The notes under the pieces were generated by a model. The model did not search any database, had not been told where the DNA came from, and saw only the letters and a program-made list of their open reading frames with translations. Both the position numbers and the translations under genes were made by a program. Source: Mailhella massiliensis (GTDB lineage: Bacteria; Desulfobacterota; Desulfovibrionia; Desulfovibrionales; Desulfovibrionaceae). From it: 64,000 nt of DNA. Location: NCBI RefSeq assembly GCF_900155525.1, contig NZ_LT706952.1, forward strand, positions 1,208,639 to 1,272,638, written 5' to 3'. Each line of letters begins with the position of its first letter. The first letter of the stretch is position 1. Positions 1 to 7,789 of this stretch are shown here, in pieces.

Positions 1-492
1 CTTTTCGCCCGAAGCGGGCATGAGCGGCACCTCCATGACGAACTGTCCGTCGGAAACGGACTTGAGCGGCCCCTTGAACTTGCGCCGCCCGGGAATGTCG
101 GGATGGGGATCCGTAAGCGTGACGTCGATGTCGCTCCCCACATAGGGAACAAGCTGGGCGGGCTCGAAAAACATGCGGTCCAGACCGGGGGAGGAAACCT
201 CCAGCACCCAGGCGTCGGAAAACACCTCGTCGACTTCCAGGGCCAGCCCGACCATGCGGGAGATTTCCGCGCACTGATCGACGGATACGCCTTCCAGCAC
301 GCCGTCTTCGCCGTTGCCCTCGGTTCCGGCATCGGCGCGACCCGCCGGAGCGTCCGCATACACACGCACCACCGTGCGCCCCCCGGCCACCAGTTCAATG
401 CCCCAGAGCATCAGGCCGAAGGAAGCGATCACGGGCTCCGCCGCCTCACGGACACGGCGGATGATCTGCTCAGCAGAAAGACCTTTTCCCAT
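1..492 (-). CDS. rimP: Ribosome maturation factor RimP, 3' end outside window
   Basis: RimP assists maturation of the 30S subunit in the cytoplasm. The reverse strand reads open from an ATG at 492 to the window edge, giving 164 residues beginning MGKGLSAEQIIRRV. The reading contains the family-typical segments WGIELVAGGRTVVRVY, CAEISRMVGLALEVDE and WVLEVSSPGLDR. Between the strand after VRVYAD and the CAEISR helix lies an acidic, Gly-rich insertion of roughly 20 residues. An AAGG lies about 9 bases before the ATG. In related bacteria rimP begins the rimP-nusA-infB operon; those genes would lie to the left of the window. The recognition is strong; the C-terminal SH3-like domain is mostly missing here. 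Confidence 0.88.
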   Translation of the reverse strand, partial: MGKGLSAEQIIRRVREAAEPVIASFGLMLWGIELVAGGRTVVRVYADAPAGRADAGTEGNGEDGVLEGVSVDQCAEISRMVGLALEVDEVFSDAWVLEVSSPGLDRMFFEPAQLVPYVGSDIDVTLTDPHPDIPGRRKFKGPLKSVSDGQFVMEVPLMPASGEK

Positions 493-992
493 GCAATATA
501 CCTTATATAATAAAAAAAGGGAGGCCGTCGTCAGGCCACCCCACCAGACCGCCTTGCGCGGTGCATCAGGATGTAAGAAAGGCAAGATCCGAAATGGACC
601 TTACCTTCCACTGCGTGACCATCTTTTACCCGCGACTTTTCCCCTTGTCAAGAGTGCGACGCGCCCCGTCCCCGCCCTCTTCCCGCACAAAAAATTTTTT
701 TGGACTGCGCCGAAGCCGCGCCCTCAGTCACATCTCATGAAAAGAACTTCCCCTAACCCTCCGTTCTTTTCCGAACGACGCTTGACCCGCTCCTTCCGGC
801 AGGCTAGGCTCTTCTTCTCAGGGTAGGGAAATATGGGTTCCCACCCTTGGACGACGCCTGAAAACCTTGTTCTAAGAATATGGAATTCCGGCTGTTTTTG
901 TCAGTATAACCAATATGTTGTCATAAAGCCGAATTTTCGGCGCATTCCCTGGTTCCCGCCAGGATGAAGTTTTCAGAGGTTTCAGAGAAGGT
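493..992. other. Intergenic region between divergent rimP and nrdD
   Basis: No convincing gene. The two overlapping + strand ORFs here run antisense to rimP. Features seen: a TTGACC (782-787) and TAGGCT (805-810) pair spaced 17 bases, a possible nrdD promoter; an interrupted palindrome GGGAA-N7-TTCCC at 826-842; a near-palindrome CAATATGTTG at 911-920; and a short CCTGG-N6-CCAGG repeat at about 948-963. An AT-rich stretch at 497-520 next to rimP may hold its -10. None of these is strong enough to name a regulator. The nrdD leader would be long, about 170 bases, if the first pair is used. Confidence 0.35.
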
Positions 993-3281
993 ATGATCCG
1001 CTTCATCAAGAAACGAGATTCGCGCGTGGTTCCTTTCGACATAGCCAAGATAGATGAGGCGATCTTTCGTGCGGCAAAAGCTCAGGGCGGCACCGACCGC
1101 GCCATGTCCCGCAATCTGGCCGATCAGGTGCTCGACATGCTCGAAGCCGAGGGCAACGACACCCCGGACGTGGAGCATGTGCAGGATCTGGTGGAAAAGG
1201 CCCTCATCGAAGCCGGGCACGCCCGCACCGCCAAGGCGTACATTCTCTACCGCAACGAGCGCACCCGCGTGCGCGAAATGAAGACCGGCCTCATGAACAC
1301 GCTGAAGGACCTTTCCTTCACCGACGCCAAGGAGCTGGACCTCAAGCGCGAAAACGCCAACATCGACGGCGACACCCCCATGGGCACCATGCTCCGCTAC
1401 GGCAGCGAGGCGGCCAAGGCCTTCTACAAGAATTATCTGCTCTCGCCCGAATTCAGCCGCGCCCATGAGGAAGGCGACATCCATATCCACGACCTCGATT
1501 TTCTGTCGCTGACCACGACCTGCTGCCAGATCGACATCAAGAAGCTGTTCAACGGCGGTTTCAACACCGGTCACGGTTTCCTGCGCGAGCCCAACAGCAT
1601 CCAGTGCGCGAGCGCCCTGGCCTGCATCGCCATACAGTCCAACCAGAACGACCAGCACGGCGGGCAGAGCATTCCCAACTTCGAGTACGGTCTCGCTCCC
1701 GGCGTGGCCCGCAGCTTCATCAAGAACATCGACCTCGCTCTCGACATGCGCGACGCTCCAGAGGACTTCCGCAACGACGTGAAGACCGCTCTGCGCGCCC
1801 ATGCCTTCCCCACGGGGGAATACGCCTCCTTCCGTTCCATTCTTAATGAGGAAGGTCTCGCCTTCGTGCGCGGCGAACTCACGAAGCGCCTGCCTGCGGC
1901 CGAGGCCGATCATGTCATCGACAAGGCCATCACCAAGACGGACAAGGACACCTATCAGGCCATGGAAGGGCTGCTGCACAATCTGAACACCATGCACAGC
2001 CGCGCCGGCGCTCAGGTGCCCTTCAGCTCCATCAACTACGGCACGGACACCACGCCCGAAGGCCGCATGGTCATCAAGAACACCCTGCTGGCCGAAGATG
2101 CGGGGCTCGGCAACGGCGAAACGCCCATCTTCCCCATCCACATCTTCAAGGTGCGCGACGGCTACAGCTTCAACCCCGGCGACCCGAACTACGATCTGTT
2201 CAAGCTCGCCTGCCGCGTGTCCGCCAAGCGGCTGTTCCCCAACTTCTCCTTCATGGATGCGCCGTTCAACGCCCCCTACCTCAAGGGCGATGATCCCAAC
2301 CATGAGGTGGCCTACATGGGCTGCCGCACCCGCGTCATGGCCAACCGCTACGACAGCGAACGCGAAACCACCTTCGGCAGAGGCAACCTGTCCTTCACGT
2401 CCATCAACCTGCCCCGCCTGGGCCTCAAGCATCGCGGCGATGTGGAAGGCTTCTTTGAAGAATTCAACGAGAAGATCACCCTGGTCTTCGACCAGCTTCT
2501 CGAACGTCTGGAAATCCAGAGCCACAAGCGCTGCCGCAACTATCCCTTCCTCATGGGACAGGGCATCTGGCTCGATTCCGACGATCTCGCCCCCAACGAC
2601 GAAGTGGGCGAAGTGCTCAAGCACGGTACCCTGACCACGGGCTTCATCGGCCTTGCCGAATGCCTGAAGGCGCTCATCGGCGTCCATCACGGCGAATCGG
2701 AAGAGGCTCAGGAACTGGGGCTGCGCATCGTGCGCACCCTGCGTGAACGCGCCGACGCCAAGGGAGAGGAAACCGGCCTGAACTTCACGGTCATCGCCAC
2801 GCCCGCCGAAGGTCTCGCCGGCCGCTTCGTCAAATACGACCGCAAGCTTTTCGGGAACATTCCCGGCATCACCGACAGGGACTACTACACCAACTCCTTC
2901 CATATTCCGGTGTATTTCCCCATCAACGCCTTCAACAAGCTGCGTCTCGAAGCCCCCTACCACGCCCTCACCAACGGCGGGCACATCAGCTATGTGGAAG
3001 TGGACGGTGATCCGCTCAACAACCTCCAGGCCTTCGAGGACATCGTCAAGGCCATGAAGGAAATGGGCATAGGCTACGGTTCCATCAACCACCCCGTGGA
3101 CCGCGACCCGGTCTGCGGCTACACCGGCATCATCGGCGATGTCTGTCCCCGTTGCGGACGCCACGACGGCGAAGGCATCCCCCTTTCCGTTCTGAAACAG
3201 ATCAAGGGCTACATACACGACAGCCGCACCAGCGACGAACGCAGCGAAGCCCACGACAAAATTGCCAATATCAAACTCTAA
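993..3281 (+). CDS. nrdD: Anaerobic (class III) ribonucleoside-triphosphate reductase, large chain
   Basis: Class III RNR reduces ribonucleoside triphosphates to dNTPs using a glycyl radical installed by NrdG. The 762-residue protein starts with an ATP-cone (about residues 1-95, FIKKRDSRVVPFDIAKIDEA). The active-site segment MGCRTRV places the thiyl-radical Cys at 444, followed by GRGNLSFTSINLPRLG. The C-terminus is unusual. A zinc-ribbon-like segment keeps Cys708, Cys718 and Cys721, but the first position of the usual C-x2-C pair is Asp705. The tail has QIKGYIHD (Gly739) and lacks the Arg-rich RRxxGY loop and the following RFN-GK/RVKH residues. That loop is encoded by the next ORF, 10 bases downstream. 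Start chosen at the first codon of the ATP-cone; GAGAAGG lies very close to the ATG. Confidence 0.93.
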   Translation: MIRFIKKRDSRVVPFDIAKIDEAIFRAAKAQGGTDRAMSRNLADQVLDMLEAEGNDTPDVEHVQDLVEKALIEAGHARTAKAYILYRNERTRVREMKTGLMNTLKDLSFTDAKELDLKRENANIDGDTPMGTMLRYGSEAAKAFYKNYLLSPEFSRAHEEGDIHIHDLDFLSLTTTCCQIDIKKLFNGGFNTGHGFLREPNSIQCASALACIAIQSNQNDQHGGQSIPNFEYGLAPGVARSFIKNIDLALDMRDAPEDFRNDVKTALRAHAFPTGEYASFRSILNEEGLAFVRGELTKRLPAAEADHVIDKAITKTDKDTYQAMEGLLHNLNTMHSRAGAQVPFSSINYGTDTTPEGRMVIKNTLLAEDAGLGNGETPIFPIHIFKVRDGYSFNPGDPNYDLFKLACRVSAKRLFPNFSFMDAPFNAPYLKGDDPNHEVAYMGCRTRVMANRYDSERETTFGRGNLSFTSINLPRLGLKHRGDVEGFFEEFNEKITLVFDQLLERLEIQSHKRCRNYPFLMGQGIWLDSDDLAPNDEVGEVLKHGTLTTGFIGLAECLKALIGVHHGESEEAQELGLRIVRTLRERADAKGEETGLNFTVIATPAEGLAGRFVKYDRKLFGNIPGITDRDYYTNSFHIPVYFPINAFNKLRLEAPYHALTNGGHISYVEVDGDPLNNLQAFEDIVKAMKEMGIGYGSINHPVDRDPVCGYTGIIGDVCPRCGRHDGEGIPLSVLKQIKGYIHDSRTSDERSEAHDKIANIKL

Positions 3282-3291
3282 GGAGCGTCTC

Positions 3292-3477
3292 ATGGTTCAT
3301 TGCAAATCCGATGTGGCTGCCGCCACCGACCAGATTCTCGTCGGTTCCAATGTCAAGTTCGAGCGTATCCGCCGCATCACCGGTTACCTTGTAGGCACCC
3401 TCGACCGCTTCAACGACGGCAAGGCCGCCGAAGAACGCGACCGTGTGAAGCACTGCAGCATGGACAACTGGAAGTAA
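3292..3477 (+). CDS. Separate small glycyl-radical module of class III RNR
   Basis: A 61-codon ORF with its own Shine-Dalgarno (AAGGAG at 3280-3285, overlapping the nrdD stop) and ATG. It reads in a different frame from nrdD. Residues 25-32 are RIRRITGY and the rest continues RFNDGK, EERDRVKH, which matches the glycyl-radical loop at the C-terminus of E. coli-type NrdD. The radical Gly would be Gly31. The N-terminal 20 residues show no domain. It ends at a strong terminator, so nrdD and this ORF form a closed two-gene unit. The arrangement recalls GrcA/YfiD, a free glycyl-radical domain that rescues cleaved pyruvate formate-lyase, but the sequence here is RNR-type. Its role as a radical-carrying subunit or spare part for NrdD is inference. 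Confidence 0.85.
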   Translation: MVHCKSDVAAATDQILVGSNVKFERIRRITGYLVGTLDRFNDGKAAEERDRVKHCSMDNWK

Positions 3478-3502
3478 CCCTTCGTCCTCCGAGGCGATGA
3501 AG

Positions 3503-3540
3503 GCGGGAACGGAGCCAATCCGTTCCCGCTTTTCTTTTTC
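3503..3540 (+). terminator. Rho-independent terminator after the nrdD unit
   Basis: A perfect 11-bp stem (GCGGGAACGGA / TCCGTTCCCGC) with a 5-base loop is followed by TTTTCTTTTT. It lies 25 bases after the stop of the small glycyl-radical ORF. Confidence 0.92.
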
Positions 3541-4054
3541 CGCACCGGGCTGCCTTCCGGCAGCCGTGCGGCGGACATGAAAAACGCCGTCATCCCATGC
3601 CGCCCCCCGTGTTCCGAATCCGGGACTCTCTGCAGCAGGGGAAAAGATATCCGTCCCCCCTTTTTTGCGTCCTGCACGCCCTTTTCCCGCTCTTTTTCTC
3701 CGTTTCCGGGCAATGAACTTCTCCCCGGAAAACGTCGTCGACACATCCTCTGACGCGCTTTTTTCCACATCCAGGAGCCGTTTTGCCAAAACTTCTCCGC
3801 TAAGGGAACCGAGGCACGGCATACGTTTTCTTTCCCGCTCCGTCTGAAACATTCCCGGACGCCTTTGCCGGAAAAGCTTCCATTCCCCGGCACACAACGG
3901 ACCGGAGAAGACGTCGTGCAGACTTCCCGCACCCCGCCTCTGCTTCGTCCGCAGACACGGCATGAGGGCGATAGCCGCAACTCCGGCGCATCCGGTATGC
4001 CGACGCCCTGCTGCCGTCCCAGGAGCAGAAAACATTCCCCTTCCGCAGGGAAGC
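3541..4054. other. Intergenic gap, no gene recognised
   Basis: About 500 bases between the nrdD terminator and the nrdG terminator. A 275-codon reverse-strand ORF spans it, but it begins past the nrdG stop, runs through two terminators into the 3' end of nrdD, and its Arg/Gly-rich translation resembles no family. I see no RNA gene, repeat or clear promoter. Confidence 0.5.
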
Positions 4055-4091
4055 GTTAAAGACAAAGCCCGCCGCCTTTCGGCGACGGGCT
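4055..4091 (-). terminator. Terminator of the nrdG operon
   Basis: Read leftwards, AGCCCG-TCGCC / GGCGG-CGGGCT forms a stem (4066-4091) with a GAAA-type loop, followed by TTTGTCTTTAA. It lies 27 bases beyond the nrdG stop codon. Confidence 0.75.
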
Positions 4092-4118
4092 CACACATGC
4101 CGTCAAACCATCATACGC

Positions 4119-4649
4119 CTAGCGTATGATGGGACCGTTCAGGGCATCCGGCACGGCCTGCCAGCCGTTTTCCCGGGTGGCCGCCATGTTCAGGATACGC
4201 TGATTGCGCGATCCCCGGAAACGAAGTTCCAGAGATTTCTGTTCCTCCACGAAAGGCCCGTCCACCAGAAGATCCAGCAGAGAAAGCAGCTCACGGCATT
4301 CCTGCCGCTGAACAAGCTGCTCCAGCGTGTAGCCGCTGAAGGCCATGAGATGATAACCGCGCCTTTTCAGCTCGGCGGCCAGGGGAAGCAGCGCCTCCGC
4401 CTGTTCGAAAGGCTCGCCGCCGCTGAAGGTGATACCGTGCACCAGAGGATCGCCCTGAATGCGGGCGAGAATATCCTCGGCGGAAACCGGAGTCCCGCCC
4501 TCGAAATCCCAGGTCTGGGGATTCTGGCAGCCCTTGCAATGCATACGGCAGCCCTGAAGAAAAAGCACGAAACGGAGCCCGGGGCCGTCGACGATGGACT
4601 CCTCGATGACGCCCGCCACGCGCAGCACGGTATCCTTCAGTCCGGCCAT
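4119..4649 (-). CDS. nrdG: Anaerobic RNR-activating protein (radical SAM)
   Basis: NrdG uses S-adenosylmethionine and a [4Fe-4S] cluster to abstract a hydrogen from the radical glycine of NrdD. The 176-residue protein has the cluster motif C-x3-C-x2-C at Cys34, Cys38 and Cys41 (GCRMHCKGC) and the segments DGPGLRFVLFLQG and FSGGEPFEQ typical of activases. Length is normal for NrdG. It is not downstream of nrdD but convergent to it, and its ATG touches the TAA of the upstream gene, so the two are probably translationally coupled. With a separate glycyl-radical ORF nearby, its substrate could be that small protein as well as, or instead of, the large chain. Confidence 0.93.
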   Translation of the reverse strand: MAGLKDTVLRVAGVIEESIVDGPGLRFVLFLQGCRMHCKGCQNPQTWDFEGGTPVSAEDILARIQGDPLVHGITFSGGEPFEQAEALLPLAAELKRRGYHLMAFSGYTLEQLVQRQECRELLSLLDLLVDGPFVEEQKSLELRFRGSRNQRILNMAATRENGWQAVPDALNGPIIR

Positions 4650-5537
4650 TTACGCATGTTCCTCTTCTTCTGCGGCGTCGGAGGGGGCCAGGCTGCCCGC
4701 CGTATCGTCGACACGGCCCTGAAGCCAGAACACCATATCCACATCATCGCCTTCCTTGGGCACATAGCCCTTGTGGCACACCTTCTCAGGGGCGTAGATG
4801 ATGGCGTAGACCGGCTTTTCGGGATTACCGAAGGCTATGCCGAAACGGTATATCCTGATCTGTCCCTTCTCAGGACCGAACATGAAGCTGTCCACGTCGA
4901 AAATGGAGGCATGGCACTGATATTCGCTGTAATGCTCACCCAGATCCATAAGGGTTCTTCCCTTGAGGGGAAGCTTGAGCGGAGGCACGTCGAGGCGCGT
5001 CTTGGTGGGGTTGGCCTTCATCCATTCCAGAGCATGGCGCTCATAGGCCGGACCTTCCGTAACGGTCAGCTCGTCCAGAAGCGCTCGGCGGATGCCGAAG
5101 CAGAGGCCGGAAAGCACGAAGGTACAGGTCTTGCCCTTCACGTCGCCTTCCGTATCGCGGAAGAAGAGAGGATCGTAGAACCACAGACCGGGAAAATCTT
5201 CCGGTTCGGCCAGAATTTCGCCCGCATGTCCGCCCTTCCAGGCATAGGTGTCCCTGATGGTGAGCTGATTGGCGAAACCTTCCATGAAGGGCGTCACCGC
5301 GGCGGCGGAAAGCTTGCCTTCCGGCTTGCCCACCATGAGCACGGACGTGCGCAGAAGCGACTCACTGGGCCAGGCCATGAGAATGCGCTCCACACTTTCG
5401 TTCTTCATGCCCCATACGGGACGGCTTCCGCCATGTTCCAGAGTGGTGGACATGACGCCGAGAATATCTTCAGAACCGACTCCGAGGACAAACCACTTGT
5501 CCCCCATGCTTTCGAGATGCTGCATATGTTTTTCCAT
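4650..5537 (-). CDS. Protein of unknown function coupled to nrdG
   Basis: I do not recognise this 295-residue protein. It is soluble by appearance: no signal peptide, no membrane segment and no obvious cofactor motif. The N-terminal part (WFVLGVGSEDILGVMSTTLEHGG, then ERILMAWPSESLLRT) looks like an alpha/beta fold. The middle and C-terminal parts are rich in aromatic residues (GLWFYDPLFFRDTEG, VYAIIYAPEKVCHKGYVPKEGDDVDMVFWLQG), and the tail is acidic (DAAEEEEHA). Its stop codon abuts the nrdG ATG (TAA-ATG), which implies one transcript and possibly a link to NrdG or anaerobic nucleotide reduction. The start at 5537 has no good Shine-Dalgarno; a second in-frame ATG four codons later is an alternative. 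Confidence 0.75.
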   Translation of the reverse strand: MEKHMQHLESMGDKWFVLGVGSEDILGVMSTTLEHGGSRPVWGMKNESVERILMAWPSESLLRTSVLMVGKPEGKLSAAAVTPFMEGFANQLTIRDTYAWKGGHAGEILAEPEDFPGLWFYDPLFFRDTEGDVKGKTCTFVLSGLCFGIRRALLDELTVTEGPAYERHALEWMKANPTKTRLDVPPLKLPLKGRTLMDLGEHYSEYQCHASIFDVDSFMFGPEKGQIRIYRFGIAFGNPEKPVYAIIYAPEKVCHKGYVPKEGDDVDMVFWLQGRVDDTAGSLAPSDAAEEEEHA

Positions 5538-5635
5538 GAATAAAGATTAGGCGCCGGCCCTTCTTCATCACAAGGCCCGGCGTGCCGGCCTACCATACCA
5601 CAGTGCTCACCGCGAGAACAATAGGCATTTCATGC

Positions 5636-5673
5636 CTAAAAAAAATGCCGAAGGCGTCTGCCTGCGGCATTTT
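5636..5673 (-). terminator. Terminator of the YeiH-like/small membrane protein unit
   Basis: Read leftwards, AAAATGCCG pairs with CGGCATTTT (5642-5673) and is followed by eight Ts (positions 5645 to 5638). A second short repeat AGGCAT-TTC-ATGCCT sits just beyond it at about 5623-5637. Confidence 0.88.
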
Positions 5674-5696
5674 ACGAGGTCCCTGACGGGACAAAG

Positions 5697-5963
5697 CTAC
5701 ATGGAGGAGGCCCGAAGTTCTATGGCCTTCTGCACAGCCTCGCGGGAGGCCATCTCACTTTCGAGAGAGACCGGCACATCCGTATAGTAAATGGCTCCGG
5801 CGGAAATGTCGTACTTGGCCTGCTGATCGCGGGAATGGCGAAGCGGCGGAACCACATCATACACCCACGGCAGAAATTCACCCAGAAAAAGCCATGCGGC
5901 GGCGCTGAGCACAATGAGCTTGAGCCATGCGACCTTTCTGCTGGAAGAGGAGAGAGTTGTCAT
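5697..5963 (-). CDS. Small single-pass membrane protein downstream of YeiH-like exporter
   Basis: 88 residues from the ATG at 5963, beginning MTTLSSSSRKVAW. Residues about 11-30 form one hydrophobic helix (LKLIVLSAAAWLFLGEFLPWVY), followed by a mainly hydrophilic domain (SRDQQAKYDISAGAIYYTDVP...). The open frame extends upstream to 6005, but that would run through a hairpin; the ATG at 5963 has a GGA about 8 bases ahead and is preferred. It lies 61 bases after the exporter gene and before the shared terminator, so it is probably co-expressed and may be an accessory subunit. I do not recognise a family. Confidence 0.75.
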   Translation of the reverse strand: MTTLSSSSRKVAWLKLIVLSAAAWLFLGEFLPWVYDVVPPLRHSRDQQAKYDISAGAIYYTDVPVSLESEMASREAVQKAIELRASSM

Positions 5964-5976
5964 TTCACGTCCAGAA

Positions 5977-6002
5977 CCCGCACCGCTGAAAGGCGGTGCG
6001 GG
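5977..6002 (-). promoter_or_regulatory. Hairpin between exporter gene and small membrane protein gene
   Basis: A perfect 10-bp stem (CCCGCACCGC / GCGGTGCGGG) with a 6-base loop, without a T-run. Its position 13 bases before the second ATG suggests mRNA processing, stabilisation of the upstream message, or tuning of the expression ratio. Confidence 0.55.
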
Positions 6003-6024
6003 CAAGGTTTCAAAGGTTCACGCG

Positions 6025-7731
6025 TTAGATGCTCGCGGTGATTTCCGGGAACACCTTGTAGAACATGATCCAGGCCATCAGGAGGGTCAGAGCCAGGTTG
6101 AAGGACTGACCGCAGACGTACAGGATGATGGGCTTGCCGCCCTTGAAGTAACCGGCGAGTTCCTTGAAGTTGGTGGCAAGACCGATGGAGATGAAGGCCA
6201 GAGCGAAGAACCAGCCGCGCAGAGGCACGGTGATCTTGTTGGTGCCGTTGGAGATCAGGGCGTTGCCGAGATCAGCGCCGAGGTTGCCGGCGATGGTGGA
6301 CAGCACGATGGAGGCGGTGAGGAAGCCGATGACGAACTTGGGGAAGCGGTTCCAGATTTCCATGGGACCGACCTTCGCGCCTTCTTCATGAGCTTCGACC
6401 TTGGTGGCGAAGTAGATGGCCACGCAGAAGGCGCTCACGCCGATGAGGACGTTCTGGATCATCTTGATGGTAGCGGCAACCTGCAGAGCCTTGGGACCGA
6501 TGAAGGCACCGGCGGCGGCCACGGAGCCCGTCGCGTCGATGGTGCCGCCGATCCAGGCGCCGCCGAGCACTTCAGGCATACCGACGGCCTTGATGAAGGC
6601 AGGCATGACGATCATCATGATGGCGGTGAACACCATGGAGAGGCCCACGGACAGGGTCAGTTCTTCCTTCTTGGCGCGGCAGGCGGCGGCCACGGCGATG
6701 GCGGCGGAGGTACCGCACACGGACATGTCGGCCGAGATGGTGATGTTCAGGGTCTTGGAGGGCATCTTCAGCACGATCTGGCCGAAGATGTAGGTGGACA
6801 CGAGCACGATGGGAGTGACCACCCAGGCCACGAAGATGCCGGGAATGCCGATGGCGAGGATCTTGTTGAAGAGCACTTCGGCGCCGAGCAGCACGAGGCC
6901 GGCCTTGATGAAGTATTCCACCTGCACGGCGGGCTTCATCCACTTGGGCGTGCCGATGGTGTTGGCGACGACCATACCGACGATGATGGACCAGATTTCA
7001 GCATTCAGGCCGTAGGTCGCCGTGGGCTTGTAGCCGCCGAGGAAGTTGGCGAACAGGCACAGCACGTACACACCGAGGAAGCCGATGAAGTACTGCACCA
7101 TGTTGAAGCCCATGACGCCCATGCCGACGGCGGTGATCACGCCGAGGGCGATGCCGAGAATGATGAGATTAGGGATCAGATTGGTGTCGGAACCGACCTT
7201 GGCCTTGGCCTTGGCGGCGGCGCTGTCGGCCTTCTGCCAGTCGGCGATGGCGGTTTCGGCGGCCTTGTTCAGGTCGGCGTTCTGGAAGGAAGCGGCGGAA
7301 GCGGCGTCCTGAGCGGCCTTGGCGGCGGTCAGAGCTTCAGCGGCGGCCTTGGCGGCAGCTTCGGCCGCAGGCTTGGCGGAGGCGTCGGCATGGGTGATGA
7401 AGGAATCAAGAGGATTCCCGGACCACTTGGCGGGCGTCTTCAGGTAGGAAATGATGGTCTTGGCGGCCGGAAGCTTGTTGCCCGCCACACCCTTCTTGGC
7501 GGCCTGAGCCTGAATGAGCTCGATGGTCTTGATGGGCTTGGCCTTCTCAGCGGTGATGATGGCGTCATACTTGCTGAGCTGAGCCTCGATGTCGGCACGA
7601 CCATTCATCATGATGAGGCCGGAGATAATCAGGATGAAGAAGCCGATCCAGATCGCCCAATAGTCTTCCTTCAGCCAAAGGTCAGACCATTTCGCACGGC
7701 CATCGTCAACGACAATGTTTTCATTTGCCAT
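6025..7731 (-). CDS. YeiH-family (putative sulfate/anion export) membrane transporter with large helical insertion
   Basis: Integral membrane protein, 568 residues. The C-terminal two thirds match the YeiH/UPF0324 family, annotated as putative sulfate exporters: segments AEIWSIIVGMVVANTIG, AGLVLLGAEVLFNKILAIG, DMSVCGTSAAIAVAAACRAKK and IGGTIDATGSVAAAGAFIG are characteristic. Substrate is not proven for the family. The N-terminus is unusual. One membrane helix (about 24-42) is followed by a long Ala/Lys-rich, probably helical insertion (about 43-184, with runs such as PAAEAAAKAAAEALTAAKAAQ) before the transporter core; family members are usually near 350 residues. Start supported by AGGGGA upstream. 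A good promoter lies at 7790-7818 and a small membrane protein follows. Confidence 0.88.
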   Translation of the reverse strand: MANENIVVDDGRAKWSDLWLKEDYWAIWIGFFILIISGLIMMNGRADIEAQLSKYDAIITAEKAKPIKTIELIQAQAAKKGVAGNKLPAAKTIISYLKTPAKWSGNPLDSFITHADASAKPAAEAAAKAAAEALTAAKAAQDAASAASFQNADLNKAAETAIADWQKADSAAAKAKAKVGSDTNLIPNLIILGIALGVITAVGMGVMGFNMVQYFIGFLGVYVLCLFANFLGGYKPTATYGLNAEIWSIIVGMVVANTIGTPKWMKPAVQVEYFIKAGLVLLGAEVLFNKILAIGIPGIFVAWVVTPIVLVSTYIFGQIVLKMPSKTLNITISADMSVCGTSAAIAVAAACRAKKEELTLSVGLSMVFTAIMMIVMPAFIKAVGMPEVLGGAWIGGTIDATGSVAAAGAFIGPKALQVAATIKMIQNVLIGVSAFCVAIYFATKVEAHEEGAKVGPMEIWNRFPKFVIGFLTASIVLSTIAGNLGADLGNALISNGTNKITVPLRGWFFALAFISIGLATNFKELAGYFKGGKPIILYVCGQSFNLALTLLMAWIMFYKVFPEITASI

Positions 7732-7789
7732 AAAAAAGTCCCCTGCTTAAAAAATTAAAAACAATCTCTCCTCAGGCCCATTTGTACCT

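Noticed and set aside
911..920. NrdR box upstream of nrdD
   Set aside because: CAATATGTTG is only a partial palindrome and no second box at the expected ~31-base spacing was found.
3262..3291. Frameshift joining nrdD to the small glycyl-radical ORF
   Set aside because: nrdD ends in a stop that forms part of a good Shine-Dalgarno, followed at correct spacing by ATG, so two genes are the simpler reading; resequencing could still reopen this.
921..3293. 790-codon reverse-strand ORF across nrdD
   Set aside because: Antisense shadow. The + strand has the RNR motifs; the reverse translation is His/Val/Gly-rich low-complexity typical of shadows of GC-rich genes.
3271..4098. 275-codon reverse ORF downstream of nrdG
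   Set aside because: Crosses the nrdG terminator, the nrdD terminator and the glycyl-radical ORF; no family resemblance.
5914..7758. 614-codon + strand ORF over the YeiH-like gene
   Set aside because: Antisense shadow rich in Gly/His/Asp; the reverse strand has membrane helices and family motifs.
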